Below are positions 1 through 8,397 of a stretch of 64,000 nt of DNA, piece by piece. The DNA is from Klebsiella ornithinolytica NBRC 105727 = ATCC 31898 (GTDB lineage: Bacteria > Pseudomonadota > Gammaproteobacteria > Enterobacterales > Enterobacteriaceae). The DNA is taken from positions 62,001 to 126,000 of the forward strand of contig NZ_BCYR01000010.1 of the NCBI RefSeq assembly GCF_001598295.1, given 5' to 3'. The position numbers were made by a program, and so were the translations under genes. Numbering within the stretch: position 1 is the stretch's first letter; each line of letters begins with the position of its first letter. The notes under the pieces are model-generated. The model had not been told where the DNA came from, did not search any database, and saw only the letters and a list, made by a program, of their open reading frames with translations.

Positions 1-150
1 CAGGACCCGTCGTCCGGCCCGGACAAATAATTCAGCCAGCCACAACAACGTACTGGTTTTGCCGCCAGCGCCGACGGTGGAAATAAGTAACGGGCTGGCA
101 GACGCACCCAAATCACAAAACAAGGCGTCATCTTGCGGTATATTTTCCAT
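1..150 (-). CDS. yqeC: YqeC, selenium-dependent hydroxylase accessory protein (N-terminal part)
   Basis: The first 50 codons lie in the window and the rest runs off the left edge. The start is the ATG read from 150 downwards. The translated piece carries a P-loop, GAGGKTST at residues 27-34, preceded by a short beta strand, as in YqeC, a putative NTP-binding accessory protein of selenium-dependent molybdenum hydroxylases. It is divergent from mocA with only 34 bases between the two starts, so the two promoters must overlap. YqeC beside MocA and YgfK is the arrangement known from E. coli. The identification rests on the P-loop, the opening residues and the context, because most of the protein is missing. 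Confidence 0.72.
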   Translation of the reverse strand, partial: MENIPQDDALFCDLGASASPLLISTVGAGGKTSTLLWLAELFVRAGRRVL

Positions 151-184
151 TAATCAGGTTCATTTCCATTATTTAAAGAGAGCT

Positions 185-784
185 ATGAAGCCGATCGACT
201 GCATTATTACCGCCGCCGGGTTGTCCTCCCGAATGGGGCAATGGAAAATGATGTTACCCTGGCAAGAGGGAACAATACTTGATGCAAGTATTAAAAATGC
301 CCTGCAATTTTGCTCACGTATTATTCTGGTGACGGGTTTTCACGCGCAGGAACTGCAGACACGGTATAGCAACAATCCCAGGATAACGCTGGCCCATAAT
401 GCGGATTATCAACATGGGTTGTTCTCATCCGTGATTTGCGGGGCCCGTGCCGTGACAAGCGAATACTGCTTTATCACCCACGGCGATCTGCCTTGTATCA
501 CGGCTGATGTGTTCCGCACCATGTGGCCGTTGCGCTATAACGGTTCGCTCCTTCCGCATTATCAAGGAATACCGGGCCATCCCATCCTCGTTGCCAGCCG
601 CTATTTGCAACAGCGGCTGAACCGATCTGACGGTTCATCTGTCCGCAAAGCTCTGCTCAGCGGTCGGCATCAACGACTGGAACTGGAATATCCGGAAATT
701 ATTTTTGATATTGATACCCCTGCCGATTTTATTCGCCTGCAGAATAGCCCGCGTTTCTCGTCGCGATGCCATCGCACCTCATGA
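185..784 (+). CDS. mocA: MocA, molybdenum cofactor cytidylyltransferase
   Basis: Predicted 199-residue cytoplasmic enzyme that transfers CMP from CTP to molybdopterin to make the MCD cofactor of xanthine-oxidase-type enzymes. The N-terminal nucleotide-binding signature AAGLSSRMG (residues 10-18), followed by the K and LPW of the same motif, is typical of the MobA/MocA family, and the length is close to E. coli MocA (about 192). I chose the ATG at 185. The reading frame stays open upstream to 59, but that stretch overlaps the divergent yqeC start and encodes nothing conserved. The gene sits near an MCD-type hydroxylase (12.4-16.1 kb) and ygfK, which fits its role. Confidence 0.88.
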   Translation: MKPIDCIITAAGLSSRMGQWKMMLPWQEGTILDASIKNALQFCSRIILVTGFHAQELQTRYSNNPRITLAHNADYQHGLFSSVICGARAVTSEYCFITHGDLPCITADVFRTMWPLRYNGSLLPHYQGIPGHPILVASRYLQQRLNRSDGSSVRKALLSGRHQRLELEYPEIIFDIDTPADFIRLQNSPRFSSRCHRTS

Positions 785-798
785 GGCGCGCATAGCGC

Positions 799-1062
799 GA
801 TAACGTAAATTATCATTGTGATAGATAAGCGTTGATTTTGAGAAATAAACACAGTTCATTTTGGTGAGTGATTTTAATTCGCATTAGCATAACGTGATGT
901 ATTTCATAAAGCGTCGTTAACTTTAGATCTCTCTCACAGATTCGCACCCGCTTAGCTTAATGGCTAAATAACTGGTGTGATTGTTGCTCCACCTCTCCCA
1001 ATTCGTCGGAAAGATCGCTTTCCCGATAATATTCGTTCACCGATTAATCTAAGGAGAGGGTT
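799..1062 (+). promoter_or_regulatory. ygfK upstream region with sigma-54-like promoter (973-988)
   Basis: The gap before ygfK holds TGGTGT-N5-TTGCT at 973-988. The GG and GC doublets are spaced exactly as in the sigma-54 consensus TGGCAC-N5-TTGCW. Upstream, at 812-821, atcattgtga matches nine of ten bases of the inverted-repeat arm found before uacT (8161-8170). A good ribosome site, aaggag at 1052-1057, precedes the ATG at 1063. That sigma-54 drives this gene is inferred from the motif only. The activator would be an enhancer-binding protein such as YgeV, which is not in the window. Confidence 0.5.
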
Positions 1063-4000
1063 ATGGGAGATATCATGCGTCCCGTCCCGTTTGAGGCATT
1101 ATTGACGCGTATCTTTGATGAATACCAAAACCATCGCTCGATATTTGGTATTCCTGAACAGCAATTTTACTCGCCGACAAACCCAAATCGACTCACCGTG
1201 TTCGGCGAGAGTTGTGCAACCCCGGTTGGACCTGCCGCCGGACCGCATACCCAGCTGGCGCAAAATATTATCACCTCCTGGTTAACCGGCGGTCGGTTTA
1301 TCGAACTGAAAACCGTGCAGATCCTCGATCGGCTTGAGCTGGAAAAACCGTGTATCGACGCCGAAGATGAATGTTTTAATACTGAATGGTCGACCGAATT
1401 TACCTTGAAAAAGGCTGCTGATGAGTACCTGAAAGCCTGGTTTATTCTGCACCTGCTGGAAGAGATTTTCCCGCTCACGCCGATGAAGGGCGGCAAATCA
1501 TTTATTTTCAATATGAGCGTGGGTTATAACCTGGACGGTATCAAGCAGCCGCCGATGCAGCAGTTCATCAACTGCATGATGAACGCCAGCAAGCAACCCG
1601 AATTTTCCCGCTATCGCGATATTCTCGACCGCTGGCTGCATGACGACAAGTTCCTTCTCCGCTTCCGGTTCGATGATATCCGTCCACGGCTCGACACGCT
1701 GGCACACCGGATCCCCGCCACCCTGGTACACGGCGTGACGCTGTCGACGATGCATGGCTGTCCGCCGGACGAAATTGAAGCCATTTGTCGCTATATGCTG
1801 GAAGAGAAAAACCTCAATACCTTCGTCAAACTCAACCCGACGCTTCTCGGCTATTCGCGGGTACGCGAAATTCTTGATACCTGCGGCTTCGGCTATATCG
1901 CCCTCAATGAAGAGTCCTTTGACCACGATCTGAAAATCGATCGGGCATTAGAAATGCTGGAACGCCTGATGCAACTGGCAAAAGAGAGACATCTCGGCTT
2001 CGGTGTGAAGCTCACCAATACCCTCGGCACCGTCAACAACAAAGGTGCGCTGCCGGGAGATGAGATGTATATGTCCGGTCGCGCGCTGTTCCCGCTGTCC
2101 ATCAATGTTGCCGCTCTTCTTTCCCGCGCTTTTGACGGCAAGCTGCCAATCTCCTATTCCGGAGGCGCCAGCCAGCTCAATATTCGCGAAATTTTTGCAA
2201 CAGGAATACATCCAATCACCATGGCGACGGACCTGCTGAAACCGGGAGGCTACCTGCGGCTTAGCGAATGTATGCGCGAACTTGAGCAGTCTGACGGCTG
2301 GAAGATGACCCGGGTGGACGTCGCAAGATTGAATGCGCTGGCAGAAAAAGCCGTCAGCATGGCGTACACCCAGAAACACTGGAAACCCGATGACCGTATT
2401 GATGTCGGCGAGAAACTGCCCCTCACCGACTGCTACGTCGCCCCCTGCGTTACCGCCTGCGCCATTAAGCAGGATATCCCGGAATATATTCGTCTGATGG
2501 GCGAACAGCGTTATGCCGACGCGCTGGAGCTGATTTACCAGCGCAATGCCCTACCGGCCATTACCGGTCATATCTGCGATCATCAGTGTCAGTACAACTG
2601 TACTCGCCTGGACTACGACAGCGCACTTAACATTCGTGAATTGAAAAAAATCGCCCTTGAGAAAGGCTGGGATGAATACCAGCAGCGCTGGCATAAACCC
2701 GCAGGTTCCGGCACCAGACATCCGGTAGCCGTGATTGGCGCAGGTCCGGCAGGACTGGCCGCCGGATATTTTCTCGCCCGCGCCGGGCATCCGGTGACGC
2801 TTTTTGAGCGCGAAGCCAACGCCGGTGGCGTGGTACGCAATATCATCCCACAATTCCGTATTCCCGCAGAGCTGATCGAACATGATATTGATTTCGTGAC
2901 CCGGCATGGGGTGAATCTGGTTTACGGCTGCGATCCGCATCTGAGCGTTGAAAAGCTGCAGCAGGAAGGATTCCACTACGTTCTGGTGGGAACCGGTACC
3001 GATAAGAACAGCGGCGTCCCGCTACGCGGTGATAACCTTAACGTACTAAAATCACTCCAGTTTTTGCGGGAGTATAACCGCGGCGACAACCTGAAGCTGG
3101 GGAAACATGTGGCCATTATTGGTGCAGGCAATACCGCAATGGACTGCGCCCGCGCGGCCCTGCGCGTCCCCGGCGTGGAGAAGGCCACCATCGTTTATCG
3201 CCGTTCACAACAGGAGATGCCGGCGTGGCGTGAGGAGTATGAAGAAGCCGTTGCTGATGGCGTTCAGTTCCGTTTTCTGAACAACCCGGAAGAGTTTAAC
3301 GCCGATGGCACCTTGACGCTGCGCGTTATGACTCTCGGCGAAGCCGATGAAAAGGGCCGCCGCCGCCCGGTACAAACCGCCGAGACCTGCACGCTGCAGG
3401 TCGATACCCTGATAACCGCCATCGGCGAGCAGCAGGATCACGATGCCCTCGCGGCGATGGGTATTCCGCTCAATGAACATGGCTGGCCGGTTGTCGATCT
3501 CAATGGGGAAACCGGTAAGGCCAACGTCTTCCTGATCGGCGATGTGCAGCGCGGCCCCTCTTCCATTGTTTCCGCAATCGGCAATGCCCGCCGGGCCACG
3601 GATACGATTCTGGCCCGCGAGAATATCCTCAGTCACCATGGTGATAAACGCTGGAATAACGTCAATCCGGCGGAAGTCTACCGCCGTAAAGGAACCATTG
3701 CCGTGGCAAGGGTAAACAAAGACGATCGCGATGCATTCGTGGCCCAGGAGGCCTCCCGTTGCCTTGAGTGCAACTACATCTGCAGCAAGTGCGTGGATGT
3801 CTGTCCAAACCGCGCCAACGTCTCAATCGCCGTACCTGGGTTCCAGAATCGCTACCAGACCTTGCACCTTGACGCCTTCTGCAACGAATGCGGTAACTGC
3901 GCCCAGTTCTGCCCGTGGCAGGGCAAACCATACAAAGACAAAATCACCATCTTTAGCCTGGCCGAGGATTTCGGCAACAGCACCAACCCGGGTTTTCTTG

Positions 4001-4167
4001 TCGAAGCGAACCAGGTTCACGTACGACAAAACGATCGGATCTGGCTGCTGAATATCGACGAACGCGGTCAGCTTAACGACGTACCGCCACCGCTTACCGA
4101 CATGTGCCGCATTATCAGCCATGTTCATCTCCACCATCGCTATCTGCTGGGAGGCGTCGAAGTATGA
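1063..4167 (+). CDS. ygfK: YgfK, putative selenate reductase / GltD-type iron-sulfur flavoprotein
   Basis: This 1034-residue protein matches E. coli YgfK (1032) in length and opening residues. The N-terminal half is dihydroorotate-dehydrogenase-like. Cysteines at 457-466 and 505-513 form GltD-type cluster motifs. FAD- and NAD(P)H-binding motifs GAGPAG (559) and GAGNTAMD (687) follow. The C-terminus has two ferredoxin-like cysteine groups (C900-C914 and C940-C950). YgfK is annotated as a putative selenate reductase subunit, and more recent work places the ygfK-ssnA cluster in anaerobic purine/urate catabolism, where an electron-transferring oxidoreductase fits well. It overlaps ssnA by four bases (ATGA), indicating translational coupling. 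The exact reaction is not proven by sequence. Confidence 0.93.
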   Translation: MGDIMRPVPFEALLTRIFDEYQNHRSIFGIPEQQFYSPTNPNRLTVFGESCATPVGPAAGPHTQLAQNIITSWLTGGRFIELKTVQILDRLELEKPCIDAEDECFNTEWSTEFTLKKAADEYLKAWFILHLLEEIFPLTPMKGGKSFIFNMSVGYNLDGIKQPPMQQFINCMMNASKQPEFSRYRDILDRWLHDDKFLLRFRFDDIRPRLDTLAHRIPATLVHGVTLSTMHGCPPDEIEAICRYMLEEKNLNTFVKLNPTLLGYSRVREILDTCGFGYIALNEESFDHDLKIDRALEMLERLMQLAKERHLGFGVKLTNTLGTVNNKGALPGDEMYMSGRALFPLSINVAALLSRAFDGKLPISYSGGASQLNIREIFATGIHPITMATDLLKPGGYLRLSECMRELEQSDGWKMTRVDVARLNALAEKAVSMAYTQKHWKPDDRIDVGEKLPLTDCYVAPCVTACAIKQDIPEYIRLMGEQRYADALELIYQRNALPAITGHICDHQCQYNCTRLDYDSALNIRELKKIALEKGWDEYQQRWHKPAGSGTRHPVAVIGAGPAGLAAGYFLARAGHPVTLFEREANAGGVVRNIIPQFRIPAELIEHDIDFVTRHGVNLVYGCDPHLSVEKLQQEGFHYVLVGTGTDKNSGVPLRGDNLNVLKSLQFLREYNRGDNLKLGKHVAIIGAGNTAMDCARAALRVPGVEKATIVYRRSQQEMPAWREEYEEAVADGVQFRFLNNPEEFNADGTLTLRVMTLGEADEKGRRRPVQTAETCTLQVDTLITAIGEQQDHDALAAMGIPLNEHGWPVVDLNGETGKANVFLIGDVQRGPSSIVSAIGNARRATDTILARENILSHHGDKRWNNVNPAEVYRRKGTIAVARVNKDDRDAFVAQEASRCLECNYICSKCVDVCPNRANVSIAVPGFQNRYQTLHLDAFCNECGNCAQFCPWQGKPYKDKITIFSLAEDFGNSTNPGFLVEANQVHVRQNDRIWLLNIDERGQLNDVPPPLTDMCRIISHVHLHHRYLLGGVEV

Positions 4168-5498
4168 GTATTCTGATTCTAAAAAATGCGACTGTCGTGC
4201 AACTTTACCCGGCAAAAGTCGTGGAAAATGTCGATATCGTTATCGAAAATGAGACGATTATCGATGTTGGTGCGGACCAGTGTCGGCGCTATCCGCAGGC
4301 CAGCATCAAAGAGATGCAGGGCCGCCTGGTCATGCCTGGCAACGTATGTTCCCACAACCATTTCTATTCCGGCTTATCACGCGGTATCCAGGCCAACATC
4401 GCCCCCTGTCCGGACTTTATCTCGACGCTGAAAAACCTGTGGTGGCGGCTCGACCGGGCGCTGGATGAAGAGTCGCTGTACTACAGCGGACTCATCTGCT
4501 CGCTGGAGGCCATTCGCTGCGGCTGTACCGCGGTTATCGACCACCACGCCTCTCCGGATTATATTGCCGGGTCGCTTAGTCAACTCCGTCAGGCCTTTCT
4601 GAAGGTGGGGCTACGCGGAATGACCTGCTTCGAAACCACGGATCGCAACGGTGGCGTCAAAGAGTTACGGGCTGGCGTTGAGGAAAACATTCGCTTTGCT
4701 CGCGAAATAGATAGCGCAAAGGAAAAAGGCGATACCCCGTATCTGGTGGAGGCCCATATCGGCGCTCACGCGCCGTTCACTGTCCCGGATGAGGGCCTGA
4801 GTATGCTCTCCGAGGCCCTGAAGACAACCGGCCGCGGGCTGCATATTCACGCCGCGGAAGACCGCTACGATGTCTCCCATAGCCACCATCATTATGCAAA
4901 AGACCTGCTGGTCAGGCTGGCTGATTTCGATCTGCTCGACAGCAAAACGCTGATCGCCCACGGGCTGTATCTTTCGGTCAGGGATATTGAGCTGCTGAAT
5001 GCGCATGACGGGTTCCTGGTACATAATGCCCGTTCTAACATGAACAATCATGTGGGCTATAACCAGCGTCTGGCGACGTTCCGTAACCTGGCGCTCGGGA
5101 CCGACGGTATAGGTTCTGATATGTTTGAGGAGCTTAAGTTTGCCTTCTTCAAGCACCGTGATGCCGGCGGGCCGCTGTGGCCGGATAGCTTTGCCCGTGC
5201 ATTGAGCAATGGTAACGAACTGCTCAGTCGTAACTTTAATGCACAGTTTGGTCGTGTTGAAGCCGGTTACAAGGCCGACCTGACCATCAGCGATTACGCC
5301 TCGCCCACGCCGTTTATCGCTGAAAATATTGCCGGCCACATTGCCTTCGGGATGGGGAGCAGCAACGTGCATAGCGTCATGGTCAACGGGGTCATGGTTT
5401 ACGAGGACCGTCAGTTTACCTTTAACTGCGAACCGGTGTTTGCCGAAGCCAGAAAGGTTGCGGCGAAGATGTGGAAGCGAATGGATGCCCTGGCCTGA
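4164..5498 (+). CDS. ssnA: SsnA, putative aminohydrolase
   Basis: Predicted 444-residue cytoplasmic metal-dependent amidohydrolase of the TRZ/ATZ-chlorohydrolase and guanine-deaminase type, close to E. coli SsnA (442). Visible metal-site motifs include the N-terminal HNHF after a VMPG segment, an HIGAH segment near residue 200, HIHAAED, a later IAHG, and GTDG towards the C-terminus. The start is the ATG at 4164 that overlaps the ygfK stop. In purine breakdown clusters SsnA is thought to deaminate or open a purine-derived ring. The substrate is not defined by sequence. A strong terminator follows 13 bases after the stop. Confidence 0.92.
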   Translation: MSILILKNATVVQLYPAKVVENVDIVIENETIIDVGADQCRRYPQASIKEMQGRLVMPGNVCSHNHFYSGLSRGIQANIAPCPDFISTLKNLWWRLDRALDEESLYYSGLICSLEAIRCGCTAVIDHHASPDYIAGSLSQLRQAFLKVGLRGMTCFETTDRNGGVKELRAGVEENIRFAREIDSAKEKGDTPYLVEAHIGAHAPFTVPDEGLSMLSEALKTTGRGLHIHAAEDRYDVSHSHHHYAKDLLVRLADFDLLDSKTLIAHGLYLSVRDIELLNAHDGFLVHNARSNMNNHVGYNQRLATFRNLALGTDGIGSDMFEELKFAFFKHRDAGGPLWPDSFARALSNGNELLSRNFNAQFGRVEAGYKADLTISDYASPTPFIAENIAGHIAFGMGSSNVHSVMVNGVMVYEDRQFTFNCEPVFAEARKVAAKMWKRMDALA

Positions 5499-5511
5499 CG
5501 CCTCTGGCAGG

Positions 5512-5548
5512 AAAAAGAACCCGGTCTCTGCACCGGGTTCTTTTTTTG
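5512..5548. terminator. Terminator between ssnA and ygfS
   Basis: The stem gaacccggt/accgggttc (5517-5540) with a 6-base loop has an A-run on its left side and a run of eight T on its right. It can therefore end transcription from ssnA and, in the opposite direction, from the ygfT-ygfS operon. Confidence 0.9.
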
Positions 5549-5556
5549 CAGCAAAT

Positions 5557-6033
5557 CTACAGCGTCAGCAGACTGGCGGTGGCGACGTTACGCTGTTTTT
5601 GCAACGCCGCCAGCGCCTCAGCGCTCATCACCCTGAGCGCAGCCGTCGGGCAAACATCAACGCAGGCGGGCCCCTGTTCACGCGCCACGCACAGATCGCA
5701 CTTCACCACCACCGGCGGATGTGCCGCCGTGGCCACAATCGTTATTGCCCCAAAAGGACAGGCTACCACGCACCCCTGGCAGCCGATACAACGTGCGGCA
5801 TCGGCTTCAACCCGCTCGGTTCCCATCGTTAACGCGCCAACCGGACAGGCAGACACGCAGGGCGCGTTTTCACATTGATGACACATCACCGGTACGCTGA
5901 GATTAGCGAGACGCATCACCTTCAGGCGCGGATGAAACTCCGCCCCTTCAGCTATATGCGACAGGGCGCAGGCGACTTCACAGGTCCGGCAGCCAATGCA
6001 GGCCTGTGGACTGGCGACGATAAAGCTGGTCAT
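5557..6033 (-). CDS. ygfS: YgfS, polyferredoxin electron-transfer protein
   Basis: Predicted 158-residue iron-sulfur protein of the HycB/HydN/DmsB type. Four cysteine groups are visible: CIGCRTCEVAC near the N-terminus, CHQCENAPC with CP, CIGCQGCVVACP, and CDLCVAREQG with CP, enough for four [4Fe-4S] clusters. There is no signal peptide, so it is cytoplasmic. The ATG at 6033 overlaps the ygfT stop by four bases, so the two are translationally coupled. With YgfT it probably carries electrons between a formate- or NAD(P)H-linked oxidoreductase and a purine-reducing enzyme. This partner assignment is inferred from the neighbours. Confidence 0.88.
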   Translation of the reverse strand: MTSFIVASPQACIGCRTCEVACALSHIAEGAEFHPRLKVMRLANLSVPVMCHQCENAPCVSACPVGALTMGTERVEADAARCIGCQGCVVACPFGAITIVATAAHPPVVVKCDLCVAREQGPACVDVCPTAALRVMSAEALAALQKQRNVATASLLTL

Positions 6034-7970
6034 ATCCCCTCCTTGTTCCTGAACAGATCCAGCATCTCGTGAGCCGCCTGGCGCCCGGCCACCATCGCTG
6101 TAACCACCAAATCGGCGCCATGCACCGCATCCCCGCCGGCAAAAATTTTGTCATTGTCGGTTTGCGTCGTGCCGCGACCTTTACCACCGGTACGAATCTG
6201 CCCCCAGCGATCGAGTTGGATCCCGTGCCCACGTAGCCAGGGCATATCATGTGCCTGGAAGCCAAACGCCATGATCAGCACATCGGCCGGGAGCTCAAAC
6301 TCTGAGCCGACAATCGGCTGCGGACGACGACGCCCGTCCGCGCCGGGTTCACCCATTTCGGTGCGGATCATCCCAACCGCGCTGACCTGGCCTTTGCGGT
6401 TACGCAGAATATACTGCGGCTGAACGTTGAACTGAAACTCCACCCCTTCTTCACGAGCGTTCACCACCTCTTTTTTCGAACCCGGCATGCTCAGTTCATC
6501 CCGCCGGTAGGCGCAGGTTACGCTGGCTGCGCCGCGACGGACCGCCGTACGCAGGCAGTCCATCGCCGTATCGCCGCCCCCGAGCACCACTACGCGTTTA
6601 CCTTTAATCTCGGTCAGCGGATATTCCGGACTCTCCTCAAGCCCCATCACTTCACGCGTGCTGGCAATCAAAAACGGCAGCGCCTGAATCACGCCCGCTG
6701 CGTCTTCCCCTTCCAGTCCCGCCGCCATCAGGCCGTAGGTACCCACGCCAAGAAAAACGGCGTCATAACCGGCAACCAGGTCGTTGAACGCCACATCGCG
6801 CCCCACTTCATGATTAAGGTGAAAAGTAATCCCCATCTCACTGAAGATCTCCCTTCTGACCCGCAGGATGCTTTTATCGAGCTTGAAGGGCGGTATACCA
6901 AAGGTGAGTAGGCCGCCGATTTCAGGATGCCTGTCGAACACCGCCACCTGTACCCCCGCGCGTGCCAGAATATCAGCGCAGCCCAGGCCTGCCGGACCGG
7001 CGCCAATGACCGCCACCCGCTCCTTACGCGGCACGACATGCCCCACGCTCGGTCGCCAGCCCATCGCCAGCGCGCTGTCGGTGATATAACGCTCAAGGTT
7101 GCCAATGGTGACCGAGCCGCCTTCATTTTTCAGTGTGCAGGCCCCCTCGCATAGACGATCCTGCGGACAAACCCGGCCGCAAATTTCCGGCAAAGAGCTG
7201 CTTTGATGACACAGCTCCGCCGCTTCGATGACATTGCCCTTATTGACAAGGCGAATAAAATCCGGAATGTGGTTATGCAGCGGACAGGTCCAGTTGCACC
7301 AGGCTTTCTGGGCGCAATAGAGGCAGCGTTCACTTTCGTATTCCGCATCGCAGGCCGCAAGCCCGTGGTAGATTTCGGCAAAATGGGTCTTTCGCGTTTC
7401 GGCAGCGATCTTCTTCGCCCCGACGCGCGGTAATTTATCGAGGAACGCTTCGCGTCGCGTCCTCTGACGAGGCTGCACCGCCAGCCCCTGGGCCGCACGA
7501 ATCTGTCGTTCGCGGCGCAGCCGGTTGATACCGGCCTCATCCATCAGCTTCAACGCCTGGGTCGGGCAGGCTGCCACGCAGGCCTGCTGACCCGAGGCAT
7601 GTTCGCTGCACAAATCGCACTTCTGCGCCAGCTGCGGCGCATCCGCTGCCACCGAGGTCATTTCGATGGCGCCAAACGGGCAGGCTATCACACAGTTTTT
7701 ACAGCCGATGCACTGTGCCTGTTGGAGCTGAATACTGTCATTAGCCAAATAGAGCGCCTGCGTCGGGCATGAGGTTACGCAGGGCGCATCGTTACAGTGA
7801 TGACAGGTAGCGGCACGACTCTCATTACGGTGGAAGACAATGTGGATGCGTGGAAGAAAATGACGACGCTGCTGCGGCCAGACATCCTGATGATGCGCAG
7901 TCACACAGGCTATCTCACAGGCATGGCAGCCAATGCAGCTGGCGGCATCGGCAACGATAAATCTATTCAT
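6030..7970 (-). CDS. ygfT: YgfT (UacF), AegA-like Fe-S flavoprotein of anaerobic urate metabolism
   Basis: This 646-residue protein fuses a polyferredoxin N-terminus (cysteine groups at 12-21, 56-68, 87-97 and 118-135) to a GltD-type pyridine-nucleotide:disulfide oxidoreductase. The GltD part has Fe-S motifs near 216-229 and 264-278, FAD motif GAGPAG at 323-328 and NAD(P)H motif GGGDTAMD at 464-471. This is the AegA/YgfT architecture. AegA and YgfT (UacF) have been linked in E. coli to formate-dependent urate degradation. I chose the ATG at 7970, because a 13-residue upstream extension is hydrophobic, unconserved and less well placed relative to a ribosome site (aaaaggga). It is coupled to ygfS and divergent from uacT. 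Confidence 0.92.
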   Translation of the reverse strand: MNRFIVADAASCIGCHACEIACVTAHHQDVWPQQRRHFLPRIHIVFHRNESRAATCHHCNDAPCVTSCPTQALYLANDSIQLQQAQCIGCKNCVIACPFGAIEMTSVAADAPQLAQKCDLCSEHASGQQACVAACPTQALKLMDEAGINRLRRERQIRAAQGLAVQPRQRTRREAFLDKLPRVGAKKIAAETRKTHFAEIYHGLAACDAEYESERCLYCAQKAWCNWTCPLHNHIPDFIRLVNKGNVIEAAELCHQSSSLPEICGRVCPQDRLCEGACTLKNEGGSVTIGNLERYITDSALAMGWRPSVGHVVPRKERVAVIGAGPAGLGCADILARAGVQVAVFDRHPEIGGLLTFGIPPFKLDKSILRVRREIFSEMGITFHLNHEVGRDVAFNDLVAGYDAVFLGVGTYGLMAAGLEGEDAAGVIQALPFLIASTREVMGLEESPEYPLTEIKGKRVVVLGGGDTAMDCLRTAVRRGAASVTCAYRRDELSMPGSKKEVVNAREEGVEFQFNVQPQYILRNRKGQVSAVGMIRTEMGEPGADGRRRPQPIVGSEFELPADVLIMAFGFQAHDMPWLRGHGIQLDRWGQIRTGGKGRGTTQTDNDKIFAGGDAVHGADLVVTAMVAGRQAAHEMLDLFRNKEGI

Positions 7971-8019
7971 TTGCGTCCCTTTTATTATTATGAAAATGAC
8001 AAGGGTCACGATGCAATAA

Positions 8020-8145
8020 TCAGGCGCTTTTTATGTTCTGCCGCGTAGCAGGTTCATTTTTGAGAAGCGCCTCAAAGAAACACCCTTCCCAGCGCCGACC
8101 GGGGACCTCCAGCGAAATGCCGCGCAGAATCATGTGGCGATTCAT
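8020..8145 (-). CDS. Possible small ORF (41 aa) upstream of ygfT
   Basis: An ATG at 8145 opens a 41-codon frame ending 49 bases before ygfT. The codons look coding (CTG, CGC and GGC rich) and the product is charged with one Trp and one Cys. I recognise no family. The ribosome site is weak and the start lies inside the 8142-8170 inverted repeat, so it may be only part of the regulatory region. Confidence 0.22.
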   Translation of the reverse strand: MNRHMILRGISLEVPGRRWEGCFFEALLKNEPATRQNIKSA

Positions 8146-8170
8146 AATGATTTCATTCCTATCATTATGA
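8142..8170. promoter_or_regulatory. Perfect 10-bp inverted repeat upstream of uacT
   Basis: tcataatgat (8142-8151) and atcattatga (8161-8170) are exact reverse complements separated by nine bases. The repeat lies between the divergent ygfT and uacT genes, about 125 bases before the sigma-54-like motif at 8281. That distance is suitable for an enhancer-binding-protein site or for a shared operator. The regulator is unknown. Confidence 0.5.
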
Positions 8171-8280
8171 GAACCTTCTCTTCCTCATCCGTTGTTTAAT
8201 CCTGACCTGTCGCGGCGTAAAAGGCGCGTTCTGTGACAGTCGACTCATTTCGACAACTTTCTGCCTCAAATTCAAAAAAC

Positions 8281-8296
8281 TGGCACTCCCTAAGCA
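8281..8296 (+). promoter_or_regulatory. sigma-54-like promoter of uacT
   Basis: TGGCAC-N5-AAGCA has a perfect -24 element, and its GC doublet is 12 bases downstream of the GG as required. The -12 TT is replaced by AA. It lies about 100 bases before the uacT ATG. The wider ygfT-uacT gap (7971-8397) also holds the inverted repeat at 8142-8170 and nothing else I can identify apart from the doubtful small ORF. Confidence 0.45.
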
Positions 8297-8397
8297 TATT
8301 CCCCTCAGGTGTATTCAATCGTTACTCATCCTTCTCCCCAGTCGCGCCTTTCAGGAAGCACTGGCGGAAAATGTCGGATAATAAGGAGAACAAAGTT

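Noticed and set aside
8233-8397. 55-codon N-terminal extension of uacT
   Set aside because: The extension crosses the sigma-54-like promoter, lacks transporter features, and the ATG at 8398 matches the known UacT start with a good ribosome site.
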